The notes beneath the pieces were generated by a model that had not been told where the DNA came from, did not search any database, and worked only from the letters and a program-made list of their open reading frames with translations. The position numbers and the translations under genes are program-made. A stretch of 64,000 bases of DNA. Source: Panulirus ornatus (Eukaryota > Arthropoda > Malacostraca > Decapoda > Palinuridae). Below are positions 49,585-61,216 of the stretch, piece by piece. The stretch is taken from the NCBI RefSeq assembly GCF_036320965.1, contig NC_092271.1, forward strand, positions 19,299,529-19,363,528, written 5' to 3'. How positions within the stretch are numbered: the first letter of the stretch is position 1; the number at the start of each line of letters is the position of its first letter.

Positions 49585-49880
49585 CTTTAGCGCCTCATCT
49601 CTGGATCTGGGTCACCTTTATCACTGTGTTCTGGTTATCTTTATCACTGGGTCTGGGTTATCTTTATCCTTGGGTCTGGGTTATCTTTATCACTGAGTCT
49701 GGGTTATCTTTATCACTGGGTTCTGGTTATCTTTTACGATGGGTCTGGTTTATCACTGGATCATGGTTACCTTAATCAGAGGGTCCGTGTTACCAACTGG
49801 TTATCAGTAATTCTGAGTTCAGGTTATCTTTATCACTGAGTCCAGGTTATCTTAATCACTGGGTCTGGGTTATCTCTAAG
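49585..49880. repeat. Minisatellite, 23-bp unit
   Basis: About twelve copies containing TCTGGGTTATCTTTATCACT, diverged in the second half. Confidence 0.92.
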
Positions 49881-50332
49881 AGCAAGAGCACAATTTGAGA
49901 AGACAGACGAGAAAAGAAATTCAGATAAAACTTAAAGTTATCTCATTAATGACAAGGTGTCCCAGATCCATGGCTTCGTTTTAATTCGACTTCTTTTTTT
50001 TTTCTTAATTAGGCTGACGGGAAGGATGTCCGTCCCTGGTGGGAGGCCAGTGGAAGAGGGAGGTCGGGTTTGATGTAAGGGAGGAGGGAAGGTCCAGCGG
50101 ACCAGTCCACAGATAAACGTGTGGATGCAGTTAGTCTGAGTGAGCCATGGTGGCTGTCTGAGTCAGACATATCCATAGTAATCTCACCAATGCATAAAAT
50201 GTTCAAGAGACGGAGGTTCTACGAGTGTAATATAAAATGAACTCCTCCTCATCCACTGCAAACAAGTAGTTGCAAATTGGTGATTACACACACACACACA
50301 CACACACACACGTCACATCATATGAGGAGGAT

Positions 50333-50336
<4 letters not shown>

Positions 50337-50423
<87 letters not shown>
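50337..50423. repeat. (GA)n microsatellite, preceded by (AC)n
   Basis: About 43 GA units; a short AC tract at 50287-50312 precedes it. Confidence 0.97.
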
Positions 50424-50427
<4 letters not shown>

Positions 50428-50439
50428 TACTGTACTCTG

Positions 50440-51004
50440 GTCTGTCACCACTGTGTTACGGTATGGGGACCTCGGGATGCTTTGGAAGACACACACGAAC
50501 TTTCTTGCACTTTGACCCAAGCTGGGATCTACCTCGCTAGCCTGGGTCTCATCAACTGAGAGGTCGCACAGATCTGCTGGAAAACGTGCAAAGGAATGCA
50601 GCAAGAATGGCACGGGAACCTGAGTGGAATGAGCCAAGAAAAGAGGAGGAGAAACCTTTCATCCGCCCACATTGGAAGAGAGAGAGAGGAACAAGGGGGG
50701 TAAACTTGATAACTACATACAAATTCCTCAAAAAGGCCGTGATGACGTTAACACAGACAAAGTCTTTGATGGAGGAGGACAGTCGAGAACAAGAGGGAAT
50801 AACAGTCTGGTCCTTTGGCATGAAAACTGTACGGAGGGACGCGAGGAAGCATCCTTGAGCAGCATAGTTGTGGCCTTGTGGAACAGTCGAAGCCAAGTGC
50901 ATGTAAATACAAGTATCGCTGGAAGGCGATGGAAACTAAGGTATACGACTGGAAGCATAATGATAAGAGATGTGGTTCAGCGAGCGTCTAGTCCCTTCCT
51001 GTTT

Positions 51005-51044
<40 letters not shown>

Positions 51045-51100
51045 GCTGGGTCTCCAACATTATGAAGGAAGAATTAAGGAATCATATGTAATATTTCTCA
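50440..51100 (+). mobile_element. LINE C-terminal fragment, first of two
   Basis: The + frame from about 50577 reads LENVQRNAARMAREPEWNEP, then GVNLITTYKFLKKAVM, matching the LINE pattern LExxQRxxxRM followed by GDLIxTYKxLKG. Later sequence resembles the far C-terminal end and finishes in an AC tract at 51007-51042. Confidence 0.55.
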
Positions 51101-51369
51101 ACAGCAGGTATTTATGTGGGGCACAATTTCATCAGAATGAGATCAGATGAGATGAATCTTTGTAAACATCGACAGGAAAGAGTTACGATCGTCTTTAGGG
51201 GGGAAAAAGATGATGGTTAGGAGTACTGTGTAATCAAAGACCTCCACAGGGTCACTGACACTCTCCCCTACAAGAGACTGAATAACGAAGGTATGGTTTC
51301 AAAGTGGTAGAGGATGAACAAATCAAAATATTGATTACTGTACATTGATAAAAGACAGCATAGACGATT

Positions 51370-51852
51370 ATCTTTTCGAGGCAAACTATAACTGATTTAA
51401 CATCAAAAATTGGTCGACAAGGAAAAGGATATTCAAAGAAATCAAATAAAGTTTCTGACTTGGAGAAAAGCAAAGAACTGCTGGATAAAGTCTGGCGGAA
51501 TGCAAGGAGGATGGAGCCGGAATTCCGAGAAATAAGATATGAAGAGAGGAGGAAGCCATCGACCTGCCCACAGCTGAGGTAATGAGGATAAATGCGAGGG
51601 AACACAATAACCTCCTGTGAATTCACAAGGAGAGACCACGACGATGTTAACATAGCTCAGTTTTTCCCCACATACTCAGGGGGCCTCCACCACGATATAA
51701 CGAGAAGCCAGGCAAAGGGGAAGGCTACGGAGGGACGCCTGGAAAACACCTATTCAGCAACAGAGTCGGTGGACACACGGTTGGAAGCATGACGCGCAAA
51801 ACAGGAAGGAAATTCAGATACTCGCTGGAAATATCGAGAGACTTTGTGAGAG

Positions 51853-51889
<37 letters not shown>

Positions 51890-51890
51890 T
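51370..51890 (+). mobile_element. LINE C-terminal fragment, second copy in the same orientation
   Basis: GTCTGGCGGAATGCAAGGAG at about 51490 parallels the GTGCAAAGGAATGCAGCAAG segment of the first copy, and both share GACGTTAAC/GATGTTAAC, ACGGAGGGACGC and GGAAGCAT segments in the same order. This copy also ends in an AC tract (51858-51887). Confidence 0.5.
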
Positions 51891-52218
51891 ATCAAGCCCA
51901 GAAACAGACAGACAGACGCACAAGGATCAATAAACAACCGAGACAGACGGACTGACTAGAAGAAAAAGAGAATGATCAGTGAAGCAGAGGAACAAAAGTA
52001 AACAGAATCCCATCATTAACTGAGACAGAGAGTAAGGGAGAGTGGAAAGGAGAGTTGGGAAGGAGATGGAGACCAGCTCGGGGTGAGAGGCTGGAGAGGC
52101 TAGTGAGAGCCTCCTCCTCTCACTATGACGAGGTGAAGGAGGAAGTGGGACAGGTGGTGGGAGAGAGGCACCGGGTGGGAGGAGGGTGGGGGGGGGAGCC
52201 GAGGGAGAAGAGGAACGA

Positions 52219-52345
52219 GTGAGAGGTGAGGTGCTGGGGGTGGGTGAGAGGTGAGGTGCTGGGGGTGGGTGAGAGGTGATGTGCTGGGGGTGGGTGAGAG
52301 GTGATGTGCTGGGGCTTGGTGAGAGGTGAGGTGCTGGGGGTGGAT
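52219..52345. repeat. Minisatellite, 25-bp unit
   Basis: Five copies of GTGAGAGGTGAGGTGCTGGG followed by GGTGG. Confidence 0.92.
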
Positions 52346-52499
52346 GAGAGGCGGAGCGCAGGCAGTGAGTGAGAGAATGAGGAAGCGGATGTAAGAGGAA
52401 GAAGAATAAAAGGCGGAGAATGAGGAGGAGAATGAGGAGTAGGAGGGCGAGGAGGACGAGGAGGAGGAGGAGATCTGGCAGGCAGATAACGACCCTAAA

Positions 52500-52824
52500 C
52501 TTCCCTGATCGAACCTCGGACTTCAAGGCGTCGAACCCGCGACGTCTTGTTGTCGACGTCCAGCTCTCCTGTTGTCCAACTCGAGCCGTCTGATCGTCGA
52601 AGCCCAGCCATCGTGCTTTCGAACTCAGACGTCCTGTCACAGAATAACAGACGTTCTGTCGTCGAACCCCAGACACTCCTATTGTCGAACCTCAGTTATC
52701 CTGTTGTCGAACCTCAGATGCTCTGTTGTCCAACCTCAGGCATCTTGTTGTCCAACCTCAGACGTCCTATTGTCAAACCTTAATCATCCTGCTGTCTAAC
52801 CTCACGCATCCTGTTGTCCAACCT
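52500..52824. repeat. Diverged edge of the 22-bp array
   Basis: Units share TTGTCGAACCTCAG-like sequence but differ from each other. Divergence falls steadily toward the homogeneous block on the right. Confidence 0.88.
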
Positions 52825-55800
52825 CAGGCATCTTGTTGTCCAACCTCAGGCATCTTGTTGTCCAACCTCAGGCATCTTGTTGTCCAACCTCAGGCATCTT
52901 GTTGTCCAACCTCAGGCATCTTGTTGTCCAACCTCAGGCATCTTGTTGTCCAACCTCAGGCATCTTGTTGTCCAACCTCAGGCATCTTGTTGTCCAACCT
53001 CAGGCATCTTGTTGTCCAACCTCAGGCATCTTGTTGTCCAACCTCAGGCATCTTGTTGTCCAACCTCAGGCATCTTGTTGTCCAACCTCAGGCATCTTGT
53101 TGTCCAACCTCAGGCATCTTGTTGTCCAACCTCAGGCATCTTGTTGTCCAACCTCAGGCATCTTGTTGTCCAACCTCAGGCATCTTGTTGTCCAACCTCA
53201 GGCATCTTGTTGTCCAACCTCAGGCATCTTGTTGTCCAACCTCAGGCATCTTGTTGTCCAACCTCAGGCATCTTGTTGTCCAACCTCAGGCATCTTGTTG
53301 TCCAACCTCAGGCATCTTGTTGTCCAACCTCAGGCATCTTGTTGTCCAACCTCAGGCATCTTGTTGTCCAACCTCAGGCATCTTGTTGTCCAACCTCAGG
53401 CATCTTGTTGTCCAACCTCAGGCATCTTGTTGTCCAACCTCAGGCATCTTGTTGTCCAACCTCAGGCATCTTGTTGTCCAACCTCAGGCATCTTGTTGTC
53501 CAACCTCAGGCATCTTGTTGTCCAACCTCAGGCATCTTGTTGTCCAACCTCAGGCATCTTGTTGTCCAACCTCAGGCATCTTGTTGTCCAACCTCAGGCA
53601 TCTTGTTGTCCAACCTCAGGCATCTTGTTGTCCAACCTCAGGCATCTTGTTGTCCAACCTCAGGCATCTTGTTGTCCAACCTCAGGCATCTTGTTGTCCA
53701 ACCTCAGGCATCTTGTTGTCCAACCTCAGGCATCTTGTTGTCCAACCTCAGGCATCTTGTTGTCCAACCTCAGGCATCTTGTTGTCCAACCTCAGGCATC
53801 TTGTTGTCCAACCTCAGGCATCTTGTTGTCCAACCTCAGGCATCTTGTTGTCCAACCTCAGGCATCTTGTTGTCCAACCTCAGGCATCTTGTTGTCCAAC
53901 CTCAGGCATCTTGTTGTCCAACCTCAGGCATCTTGTTGTCCAACCTCAGGCATCTTGTTGTCCAACCTCAGGCATCTTGTTGTCCAACCTCAGGCATCTT
54001 GTTGTCCAACCTCAGGCATCTTGTTGTCCAACCTCAGGCATCTTGTTGTCCAACCTCAGGCATCTTGTTGTCCAACCTCAGGCATCTTGTTGTCCAACCT
54101 CAGGCATCTTGTTGTCCAACCTCAGGCATCTTGTTGTCCAACCTCAGGCATCTTGTTGTCCAACCTCAGGCATCTTGTTGTCCAACCTCAGGCATCTTGT
54201 TGTCCAACCTCAGGCATCTTGTTGTCCAACCTCAGGCATCTTGTTGTCCAACCTCAGGCATCTTGTTGTCCAACCTCAGGCATCTTGTTGTCCAACCTCA
54301 GGCATCTTGTTGTCCAACCTCAGGCATCTTGTTGTCCAACCTCAGGCATCTTGTTGTCCAACCTCAGGCATCTTGTTGTCCAACCTCAGGCATCTTGTTG
54401 TCCAACCTCAGGCATCTTGTTGTCCAACCTCAGGCATCTTGTTGTCCAACCTCAGGCATCTTGTTGTCCAACCTCAGGCATCTTGTTGTCCAACCTCAGG
54501 CATCTTGTTGTCCAACCTCAGGCATCTTGTTGTCCAACCTCAGGCATCTTGTTGTCCAACCTCAGGCATCTTGTTGTCCAACCTCAGGCATCTTGTTGTC
54601 CAACCTCAGGCATCTTGTTGTCCAACCTCAGGCATCTTGTTGTCCAACCTCAGGCATCTTGTTGTCCAACCTCAGGCATCTTGTTGTCCAACCTCAGGCA
54701 TCTTGTTGTCCAACCTCAGGCATCTTGTTGTCCAACCTCAGGCATCTTGTTGTCCAACCTCAGGCATCTTGTTGTCCAACCTCAGGCATCTTGTTGTCCA
54801 ACCTCAGGCATCTTGTTGTCCAACCTCAGGCATCTTGTTGTCCAACCTCAGGCATCTTGTTGTCCAACCTCAGGCATCTTGTTGTCCAACCTCAGGCATC
54901 TTGTTGTCCAACCTCAGGCATCTTGTTGTCCAACCTCAGGCATCTTGTTGTCCAACCTCAGGCATCTTGTTGTCCAACCTCAGGCATCTTGTTGTCCAAC
55001 CTCAGGCATCTTGTTGTCCAACCTCAGGCATCTTGTTGTCCAACCTCAGGCATCTTGTTGTCCAACCTCAGGCATCTTGTTGTCCAACCTCAGGCATCTT
55101 GTTGTCCAACCTCAGGCATCTTGTTGTCCAACCTCAGGCATCTTGTTGTCCAACCTCAGGCATCTTGTTGTCCAACCTCAGGCATCTTGTTGTCCAACCT
55201 CAGGCATCTTGTTGTCCAACCTCAGGCATCTTGTTGTCCAACCTCAGGCATCTTGTTGTCCAACCTCAGGCATCTTGTTGTCCAACCTCAGGCATCTTGT
55301 TGTCCAACCTCAGGCATCTTGTTGTCCAACCTCAGGCATCTTGTTGTCCAACCTCAGGCATCTTGTTGTCCAACCTCAGGCATCTTGTTGTCCAACCTCA
55401 GGCATCTTGTTGTCCAACCTCAGGCATCTTGTTGTCCAACCTCAGGCATCTTGTTGTCCAACCTCAGGCATCTTGTTGTCCAACCTCAGGCATCTTGTTG
55501 TCCAACCTCAGGCATCTTGTTGTCCAACCTCAGGCATCTTGTTGTCCAACCTCAGGCATCTTGTTGTCCAACCTCAGGCATCTTGTTGTCCAACCTCAGG
55601 CATCTTGTTGTCCAACCTCAGGCATCTTGTTGTCCAACCTCAGGCATCTTGTTGTCCAACCTCAGGCATCTTGTTGTCCAACCTCAGGCATCTTGTTGTC
55701 CAACCTCAGGCATCTTGTTGTCCAACCTCAGGCATCTTGTTGTCCAACCTCAGGCATCTTGTTGTCCAACCTCAGGCATCTTGTTGTCCAACCTCAGGCA

Positions 55801-56204
55801 TCTTGTTGTCCAACCTCAGGCATCTTGTTGTCCAACCTCAGGCATCTTGTTGTCCAACCTCAGGCATCTTGTTGTCCAACCTCAGGCATCTTGTTGTCCA
55901 ACCTCAGGCATCTTGTTGTCCAACCTCAGGCATCTTGTTGTCCAACCTCAGGCATCTTGTTGTCCAACCTCAGGCATCTTGTTGTCCAACCTCAGGCATC
56001 TTGTTGTCCAACCTCAGGCATCTTGTTGTCCAACCTCAGGCATCTTGTTGTCCAACCTCAGGCATCTTGTTGTCCAACCTCAGGCATCTTGTTGTCCAAC
56101 CTCAGGCATCTTGTTGTCCAACCTCAGGCATCTTGTTGTCCAACCTCAGGCATCTTGTTGTCCAACCTCAGGCATCTTGTTGTCCAACCTCAGGCATCTT
56201 GTTG
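52825..56204. repeat. Homogeneous 22-bp minisatellite, 153 full units
   Basis: Unit CAGGCATCTTGTTGTCCAAC plus CT. From 52825 to the last unit start at 56191 is 3366 bp, exactly 153 x 22, and the line pattern repeats every 660 bp, so it looks perfect. It ends sharply at TTGTTGCCC. Since 22 is not a multiple of three and the unit has no + strand stop in any frame, all three + frames stay open for over 1,100 codons. These are not genes. Confidence 0.98.
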
Positions 56205-56935
56205 CCCACACGACCTTCTCCATGCTGCCAGCATGACCTGCCCCATGCTGCCTCCACTACCTGCTGTTTTTCTGCTTCGCCATGCTGCCTCCACCACACA
56301 TTTCCCATGCCTACCCGTCTACCTTTCCCTATACAGCCTCTAGTTCAGCTCTGCTCACCACTTACGCAAAGACCCAGAAAAAAAAACGAATGCAAAAACG
56401 ACCATCAAAAGTATTTGCGTCACCCAGTGCACACCACTTACGATGAAAGACTCAAGAAGCCAAAAATGACTTACTTTTTTAGTGCAAAATTTCCTTAGAG
56501 ATCTAACAGAAGTTTTCAAAGCTAAAGCTAAGTAGTCTCAACAGTATAACTAGCGAACGTTTCTTCAATATGGACAGGGATACGATGACCAGAAACATAG
56601 GTATGAAAGTTCTAAAGGGAAGCAGGTGTAATGCATGTGTGAGGAAGACTGAACACTCAAATCATGGCTGAACAAATACATTACAGAAACCAGTTATCAG
56701 GGGGGGATAAGTCTCTTCGAGAGTGACGGTACAAGTCGGCCGCATTTCAATTTTTTTTTTCTTACCAGATGTGAAGTTGAAAAACTTCCTTCTAATAGCA
56801 TTTGGCGGCTGAAATGAGACCAGAGTAAATTTTCCATTTATCCCCTCTTATGAAATTCCTATGGAAGTGTACTCTCTTCTGATATATGGTGCATCTTCAT
56901 GGACATTTTCCTACCGGAGGTAAATGGGTTGGCAA
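56205..56935. other. Intron 3 sequence after the array, possible upstream part of a LINE
   Basis: A CCATGCTGCC repeat stretch at 56215-56300, then AT-rich sequence. Weak resemblance to LINE RT continues here but is not supportable. Confidence 0.45.
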
Positions 56936-56944
56936 AAATGGGTT

Positions 56945-57230
56945 AAGAGTGTCATTTAAGGTACTGGTAAGATGCAGACGTGCCTATTTTTTAATAAAGG
57001 AGATCGGGAAACAGCAGTGAACTACAGACAAATACGTGTGAAGAGTGTGTTATGTCAAACACTGGGAAAGATGACCAGAGAGTGGATGTGTGGCTGCCTG
57101 CAAAGGAGAAACTAAATAAGTGAGACACAACATGGGTTCAGGGAAAAGGGGTCATGCGTAACAAATCTGCCAGACTTTTATGAAAAAGAGAGATTTTGTT
57201 CCCAGAATATATAGATGTGTGGATTGCGTG
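56945..57230 (+). mobile_element. LINE reverse-transcriptase fragment just upstream of exon 4
   Basis: + strand FNKGDRETAVNYRQIRVKSV, then CQTLGKMTREWMCGCLQR, a stop, and SETQHGFREKGSCVTNLPDF. This is the conserved LINE RT sequence K-G-D-x-x-x-x-x-N-Y-R-P to Q-H-G-F-R-x-x-x-S-C-x-T-N-L. It breaks off shortly after FYEK and has lost the catalytic YxDD region, so it is a fragment. Confidence 0.8.
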
Positions 57231-57505
57231 TTGGATCTGTCAGCTGATGTGTGGGAGGAGTTGATGGTTGGGGAGGAGCCCCTCTGCTTTACTGTGCTCT
57301 CTCGATCTATACAGATTACAAATGTAGGACCCTATTTCCATCCTCCAGCAGGTCACCTCGTCATAGATCACCAGGACAACGTTCGTCGCTCCCTCTCATA
57401 TACTTCACTGTATGTGTTGCTTGGTAACCTACTCCCAAGTTACCCCTACCACCTTCCCCATGGGTCATTCATACTCCCTCCTCCTTCCTCCTCCTCTTCT
57501 TCCAG

Positions 57506-57630
57506 AGAGCGGTGTGTAGGGGCGTGGCTGGAGGTTCGCGACACACCCCTGCTGGGGTGCATCTGCCCCGACGACGCCGACAGGAGGTGCTATCGCTTCT
57601 ACTCCCTCGTCAACCAGAACCCCTGCGTCG
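57506..57630 (+). CDS. Gfrl: Gfrl-like exon 4: second half of D2
   Basis: 125 bp, phase 2 to phase 1. The acceptor is CTTCTTCCAG; a second AG two bases later would break the frame. It encodes five cysteines: ERCVGAWLEV, LLGCICPDDADRRCYRFYSL and QNPCV. The LLGCxC turn and the NPCV ending are family hallmarks; NPCV recurs at the end of D4 in exon 9. With exon 3 this completes ten cysteines. The donor TCG/GTGAGT is followed by a tandem array of about 50-bp units, each repeating the exon-end and donor sequence. Reading past the true donor meets a stop at 57660. Confidence 0.93.
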
Positions 57631-57790
57631 GTGAGTGGGTGTACGTTGATGTATCCTCATAACGAGAGCCACTGCCTCGGTGAGTGTGGGTGTACGTTGC
57701 TACATCCTCCTAACGAGAGCCACTGCCTCGGTGAGTGTCGGTGTACGTTGCTACATCCTCCTAACGAGAGCCACTGCCTCGGTGAGTGTC
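57631..57790. repeat. Tandem duplication of the exon 4 donor region, 49-51 bp units
   Basis: GTGAGT occurs at 57631 (the true donor), 57680, 57731 and 57782, each preceded by CCCCTGCGTCG or CCACTGCCTCG. Each unit also contains GTACGTTG and AACGAGAGCC. A further isolated copy (CCCTTGCGTCGGTGAGT) ends at 57920. Confidence 0.93.
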
Positions 57791-58066
57791 GGTAGGGCAA
57801 AACTAGAACACCCTACCCTCGATGAATCAATGTATCGCTGTATCTTCTGCCCGAGAAGCCTTGCATCAGTAAGTCTGTTAACCTGTGTTGTCGGCCCCAG
57901 CAACCCTTGCGTCGGTGAGTACATATATTGCTATATTTCCAACACTTGAGTCTTGTATGTATAGCATTTGTCTGTCTATATAGCTATGTCTCCCACACTA
58001 TATCACTGAGGTTTGATTCTGTATGACTCTAGGTCTGCCTTAGTACCTGCAGCTCTATAGAACTGT

Positions 58067-58067
<1 letters not shown>

Positions 58068-58143
<76 letters not shown>
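58068..58143. repeat. (TC)n microsatellite in intron 4
   Basis: About 38 TC units. Confidence 0.97.
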
Positions 58144-58147
<4 letters not shown>

Positions 58148-58495
58148 GACCTACTGCTCTATACAGCTCAAGCTCTTCTAAAGTAGCTGTGGCACTATAC
58201 TGCTCTAACTCTGTCTGCCACAATAGCTGCTGTTCAATGTTACTCTTGTTCTGCTAAAGTAGCTGCTGTTCTATGTTGCTCTAACTCTGATAGAGAAAGT
58301 TATAAGTATTGTCAAAGTTTATCGATGTCTTTTGAATATAGGAACTCTCTATCTATCTATCTATCTACCTAGAATATGTACTAAGAAATTGCATCGAATT
58401 TCTTGTCTGTAGCGCCTCGAATTTCTGATTAAGCTGACCTATGTTGACCTTCCTGATCTGTGTAGGCCATGCTGACCTGTGTGTTGACCTTGCAG

Positions 58496-58681
58496 GAGAC
58501 GATTACCCAGGTCGCGTGGCCACCATGTCTGACGTGTCCAGGGCGCTTGGGACTCCCCTGACCCGGCCTGTTCCCGTCCCAACGGCAGCTGCGTCCCTGC
58601 TGGTGGTGTCCGCGTCCCAGGCTGAGCCCCTCTATCCGCTCTCCACCATCCAGCACTATTTCCAGCACTTGCCCAACTCCA
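58496..58681 (+). CDS. Gfrl: Gfrl-like exon 5: cysteine-free linker between D2 and D3
   Basis: 186 bp, 62 codons, phase 1-1. The acceptor is TTGACCTTGCAG and the donor CCA/GTAAGC. The product has no cysteine and is rich in Pro, Ala, Ser, Thr and Val (TRPVPVPTAAASLLVV), then has a short possibly helical end, STIQHYFQHL, and an Asn-Ser-Lys junction with exon 6. Its position between two complete cysteine-rich domains and its composition suggest a flexible, possibly O-glycosylated spacer (inference). Because it is symmetrical in phase, it could be skipped without a frameshift. Confidence 0.85.
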
Positions 58682-58794
58682 GTAAGCGAGGGCATGGCTA
58701 TTTACTTCTATCCACCCTATGATGTATTCTTCTTTTTTTTTCATCTGTCCAATCTCTATCCTTTCCATGAGCTCAGCAAGTGGTGGGGGGGTCT

Positions 58795-58985
58795 GTCCAG
58801 TTTCATTCCCTGATCTATCCCCTCATCATCCACTGTTTATCCTGACCTATCCCCTCAACATCCACCACTGTTTACCCAGACTTATCCCCTCACTACCCAC
58901 TTCTGTTTACCCAGACCTATCCCCAAACTATCCACCACCGTTTACCCAGATCTATCCCTTCAACACCCACCACTCTTTCCAAGAA
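58795..58985. repeat. Diverged minisatellite, about 39-bp unit
   Basis: About five copies share CCACTGTTTACCCAGACCTA and TCCCCTCA. Confidence 0.8.
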
Positions 58986-59324
58986 CCTTTACGTTTCAGC
59001 ATCCCCCCACACCACCACTATTTCTTCACTCCATCATTACAACGAGTATCACCACCGCTCCGCACCAACACTCCCGCTCTCACCAGCCATTACGTCTCCC
59101 AGTGTGAACTACAACGGTAGAGGTCACTCCCTCTACGTCAGCGGCCTCCAGCAACACCCGCTGTGTACATAAAGAAACCCCTCATCAGCCAGGTGTAATG
59201 GCTCACTAATTCTAGGTCATGATATGATGAGGACTTGTGGGGCCATACAAGTCTCCATGACACACGACACTTCCTCTTCAGTGTCACTCCTGCCTCGTTG
59301 ACACTAAGCCCAGAACTTGTGTCA

Positions 59325-59615
59325 TGCGGCTCCCTTGGCACACCTTCTGTCATTCCCTGGCAAACCCTTCTGCCATCTGGCACACCCCTGTCATTCCCTG
59401 GCACACCCTTCTGTCATCCCCAGGCACACTCTTACCCTCCTCCGTAAACCTGCCTCTCCTCCCATTGTTTATGGCACTGCATCATGGCACTCCATTGGCA
59501 CTGTACCATAGCACTCCCCTGGCACTGTATCATGGCACTCCCCTAGCACTGTACCATTGGCACTCTCCTGGCTCTGCACCATGGCACTGCCCAGGCTCAG
59601 CATCATGGCACTCCC
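59325..59615. repeat. Two adjacent diverged minisatellites (GGCACACC and GGCACTGTACC types)
   Basis: 59325-59430 repeats TGTCATTCCCTGGCACACCC. 59485-59615 repeats CTGGCACTGTACCATGGCAC-like units of about 30 bp. Confidence 0.8.
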
Positions 59616-59619
59616 TAGT

Positions 59620-60430
59620 CACTTGCCCAACACTTTCCCCTGGTATCACTGGCACAGATCGAATGATTTGTTGATAAATTCAAAATTCATGGAGCAGTTC
59701 ACGTCAGGTCTGGCTCCCACATCATCATATGCTCTCATGAGTCGAGAAAGGTATGAAAAATATACTCTGGAGTTTGACCATGAGGCGGAGTATTATAATT
59801 AGCCTTCCATTACGTTTTTGAAATTGCTCATAACACTTGGTAAAATTCTGAAATTGAAAAGCTTGAAAAGTTGGTTTTACGCAGCTGACACAGAGTATAT
59901 TTTATTCGCCTTGGGCGTTTAGCTGTTTTTCAGTTTACAGAACTCCGGGGAGAGCCCTAGCGGCTCAGTGGATACTGACATATCTACTCCTCACTCCACG
60001 GGGTGAGGCATGACCAACCAACCACCAGGCCCACGGTACTCCCAGCCAGGGGCTACCACTGCGCCTGAGATCCGACAGCTCTAAAGCCAAAGTTGACGTC
60101 CGTGTTTCTAATGCCAAAGTTGACGTCTGTGTTTCTAATGCCAAAGTTGACGTCTGTGTTTCTAAATCAGAGAAATAAGGCGATAAGCAATGCTCCCTGT
60201 TGGGGGATCTCAAGCAAACCAGAATGTTCAAACTTAATATAATAAGGCTCTCAGGCGTAGTCCTAGCTGGCTGTGAGGTTACTGCAAGAAACACGAAACC
60301 CTTTGGCGTCCTCAAGTGACCACGAGGTATTGGATGGAGAAACTGGAGAAAATCTTGTATCTTTCTTAACATTTATTTTATCTGACGGAACCATCCATTG
60401 GGATCACCCGTCCCAGTAGTACCAGGGATC
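59620..60430. other. Intron 5 sequence with a 27-bp repeat
   Basis: Three copies of GCCAAAGTTGACGTCTGTGT at 60085-60165. TAGCGGCTCAGTGG near 59960 could be a SINE A box but has no B box. No exon seen. Confidence 0.55.
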
Positions 60431-60502
60431 ATCTTATATATATATATATATATTCTCGTTCCTCTTCCCCACTCACTCCTTTGCCGACGGGGCGTCCACC
60501 AG

Positions 60503-60599
60503 AGAGCGACAAGAGCACGTCGGTGGAGCACGTGAAGCGCGTCGTGAGCACCTGCCACTCCGCCTTCACGGACTGCCAAATGCACAAGGGCTGCAGCAG
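60503..60599 (+). CDS. Gfrl: Gfrl-like exon 6: start of D3
   Basis: 97 bp, phase 1 to phase 2. The acceptor CGTCCACCAG is only moderately pyrimidine-rich; the start is fixed by phase, because the next AG two bases on would not fit exon 5. The donor is GCAG/GTGAGG. It encodes a charged lead-in (SVEHVKRVVS) and three cysteines, TCHSAFTDCQMHKGC. The C-x6-C-x5-C spacing equals the opening of D1 in exon 1. An AC tract begins about 18 bp after the donor. Confidence 0.9.
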
Positions 60600-60615
60600 G
60601 TGAGGCTCGCACGTC

Positions 60616-60617
<2 letters not shown>

Positions 60618-60658
<41 letters not shown>
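60618..60658. repeat. (AC)n microsatellite between exons 6 and 7
   Basis: About 20 AC units. Confidence 0.97.
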
Positions 60659-60660
<2 letters not shown>

Positions 60661-61078
60661 GTCTTCTTCAGGAAACTGTCGTTGAATGACGATACTGAGA
60701 CAGTTATCATTCCTTGCGGTATTGGACGAATATAATCATTGATAAAGGAGTCTTGTAAAAGCATCTATGACTTGAATTACCGTCTCACGCCCTCTGCTGT
60801 ATAAACCTGGAGTTATACCTATTCACATTCCAGTAATGACCACGAATGTAATGCCATTTTAATGACCCTCCTCAGTGATCGGGAGTAATTCATAGGTCCT
60901 CACGACCAAGCGCCTTTAAAACTGGTTCTGCTGAAAGTTTAGTCTTTCTCTTTGCTTGACCTCAGAATCGTGGATGTTAAGAGAGTTACTCTTTAGAGAT
61001 CCCAGTATATCTTGGCAATTCCGTTATACACACATTCTTAACCTCTCTCTCTCTCTCTGTATACCCTCCACTTGCCAG

Positions 61079-61216
61079 CCACCTGCAGATGGTGAACAGC
61101 CACTGCAGCGCCTACTGCCACCAGGACGCCTGCAGGAGGTCTGTCCAAGACATGTACAAGTACCTCCTGGAAGCCAACCAAGACCTTGCCCACAACATCG
61201 CCTTCTGCGTCTGCAG
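61079..61216 (+). CDS. Gfrl: Gfrl-like exon 7: core of D3
   Basis: 138 bp, 46 codons, phase 2-2. The acceptor is CACTTGCCAG and the donor GCAG/GTCAGT. It encodes five cysteines: MVNSHCSAYC, QDACRRSVQDMYKYL, and AHNIAFCVCR. The C-R-x-S-x-x-x-M-Y-x-Y-L helix and the F-C-x-C turn are the conserved core of GDNF-receptor domains. The exon sits between an AC tract (60618-60658) and a TG tract (61379-61455). Skipping it would join exons 6 and 8 in frame and delete half of the D3 cysteines. Confidence 0.93.

Noticed and set aside
52726..56498. Three overlapping + strand ORFs of 1140-1221 codons
   Set aside because: All three are the same 22-bp repeat read in successive frames. The unit simply has no stop on this strand, and every frame gives the same periodic peptide.
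60503..60506. Alternative exon 6 start after the second AG (60504)
   Set aside because: It gives phase 0 and does not fit exon 5, which leaves one base.
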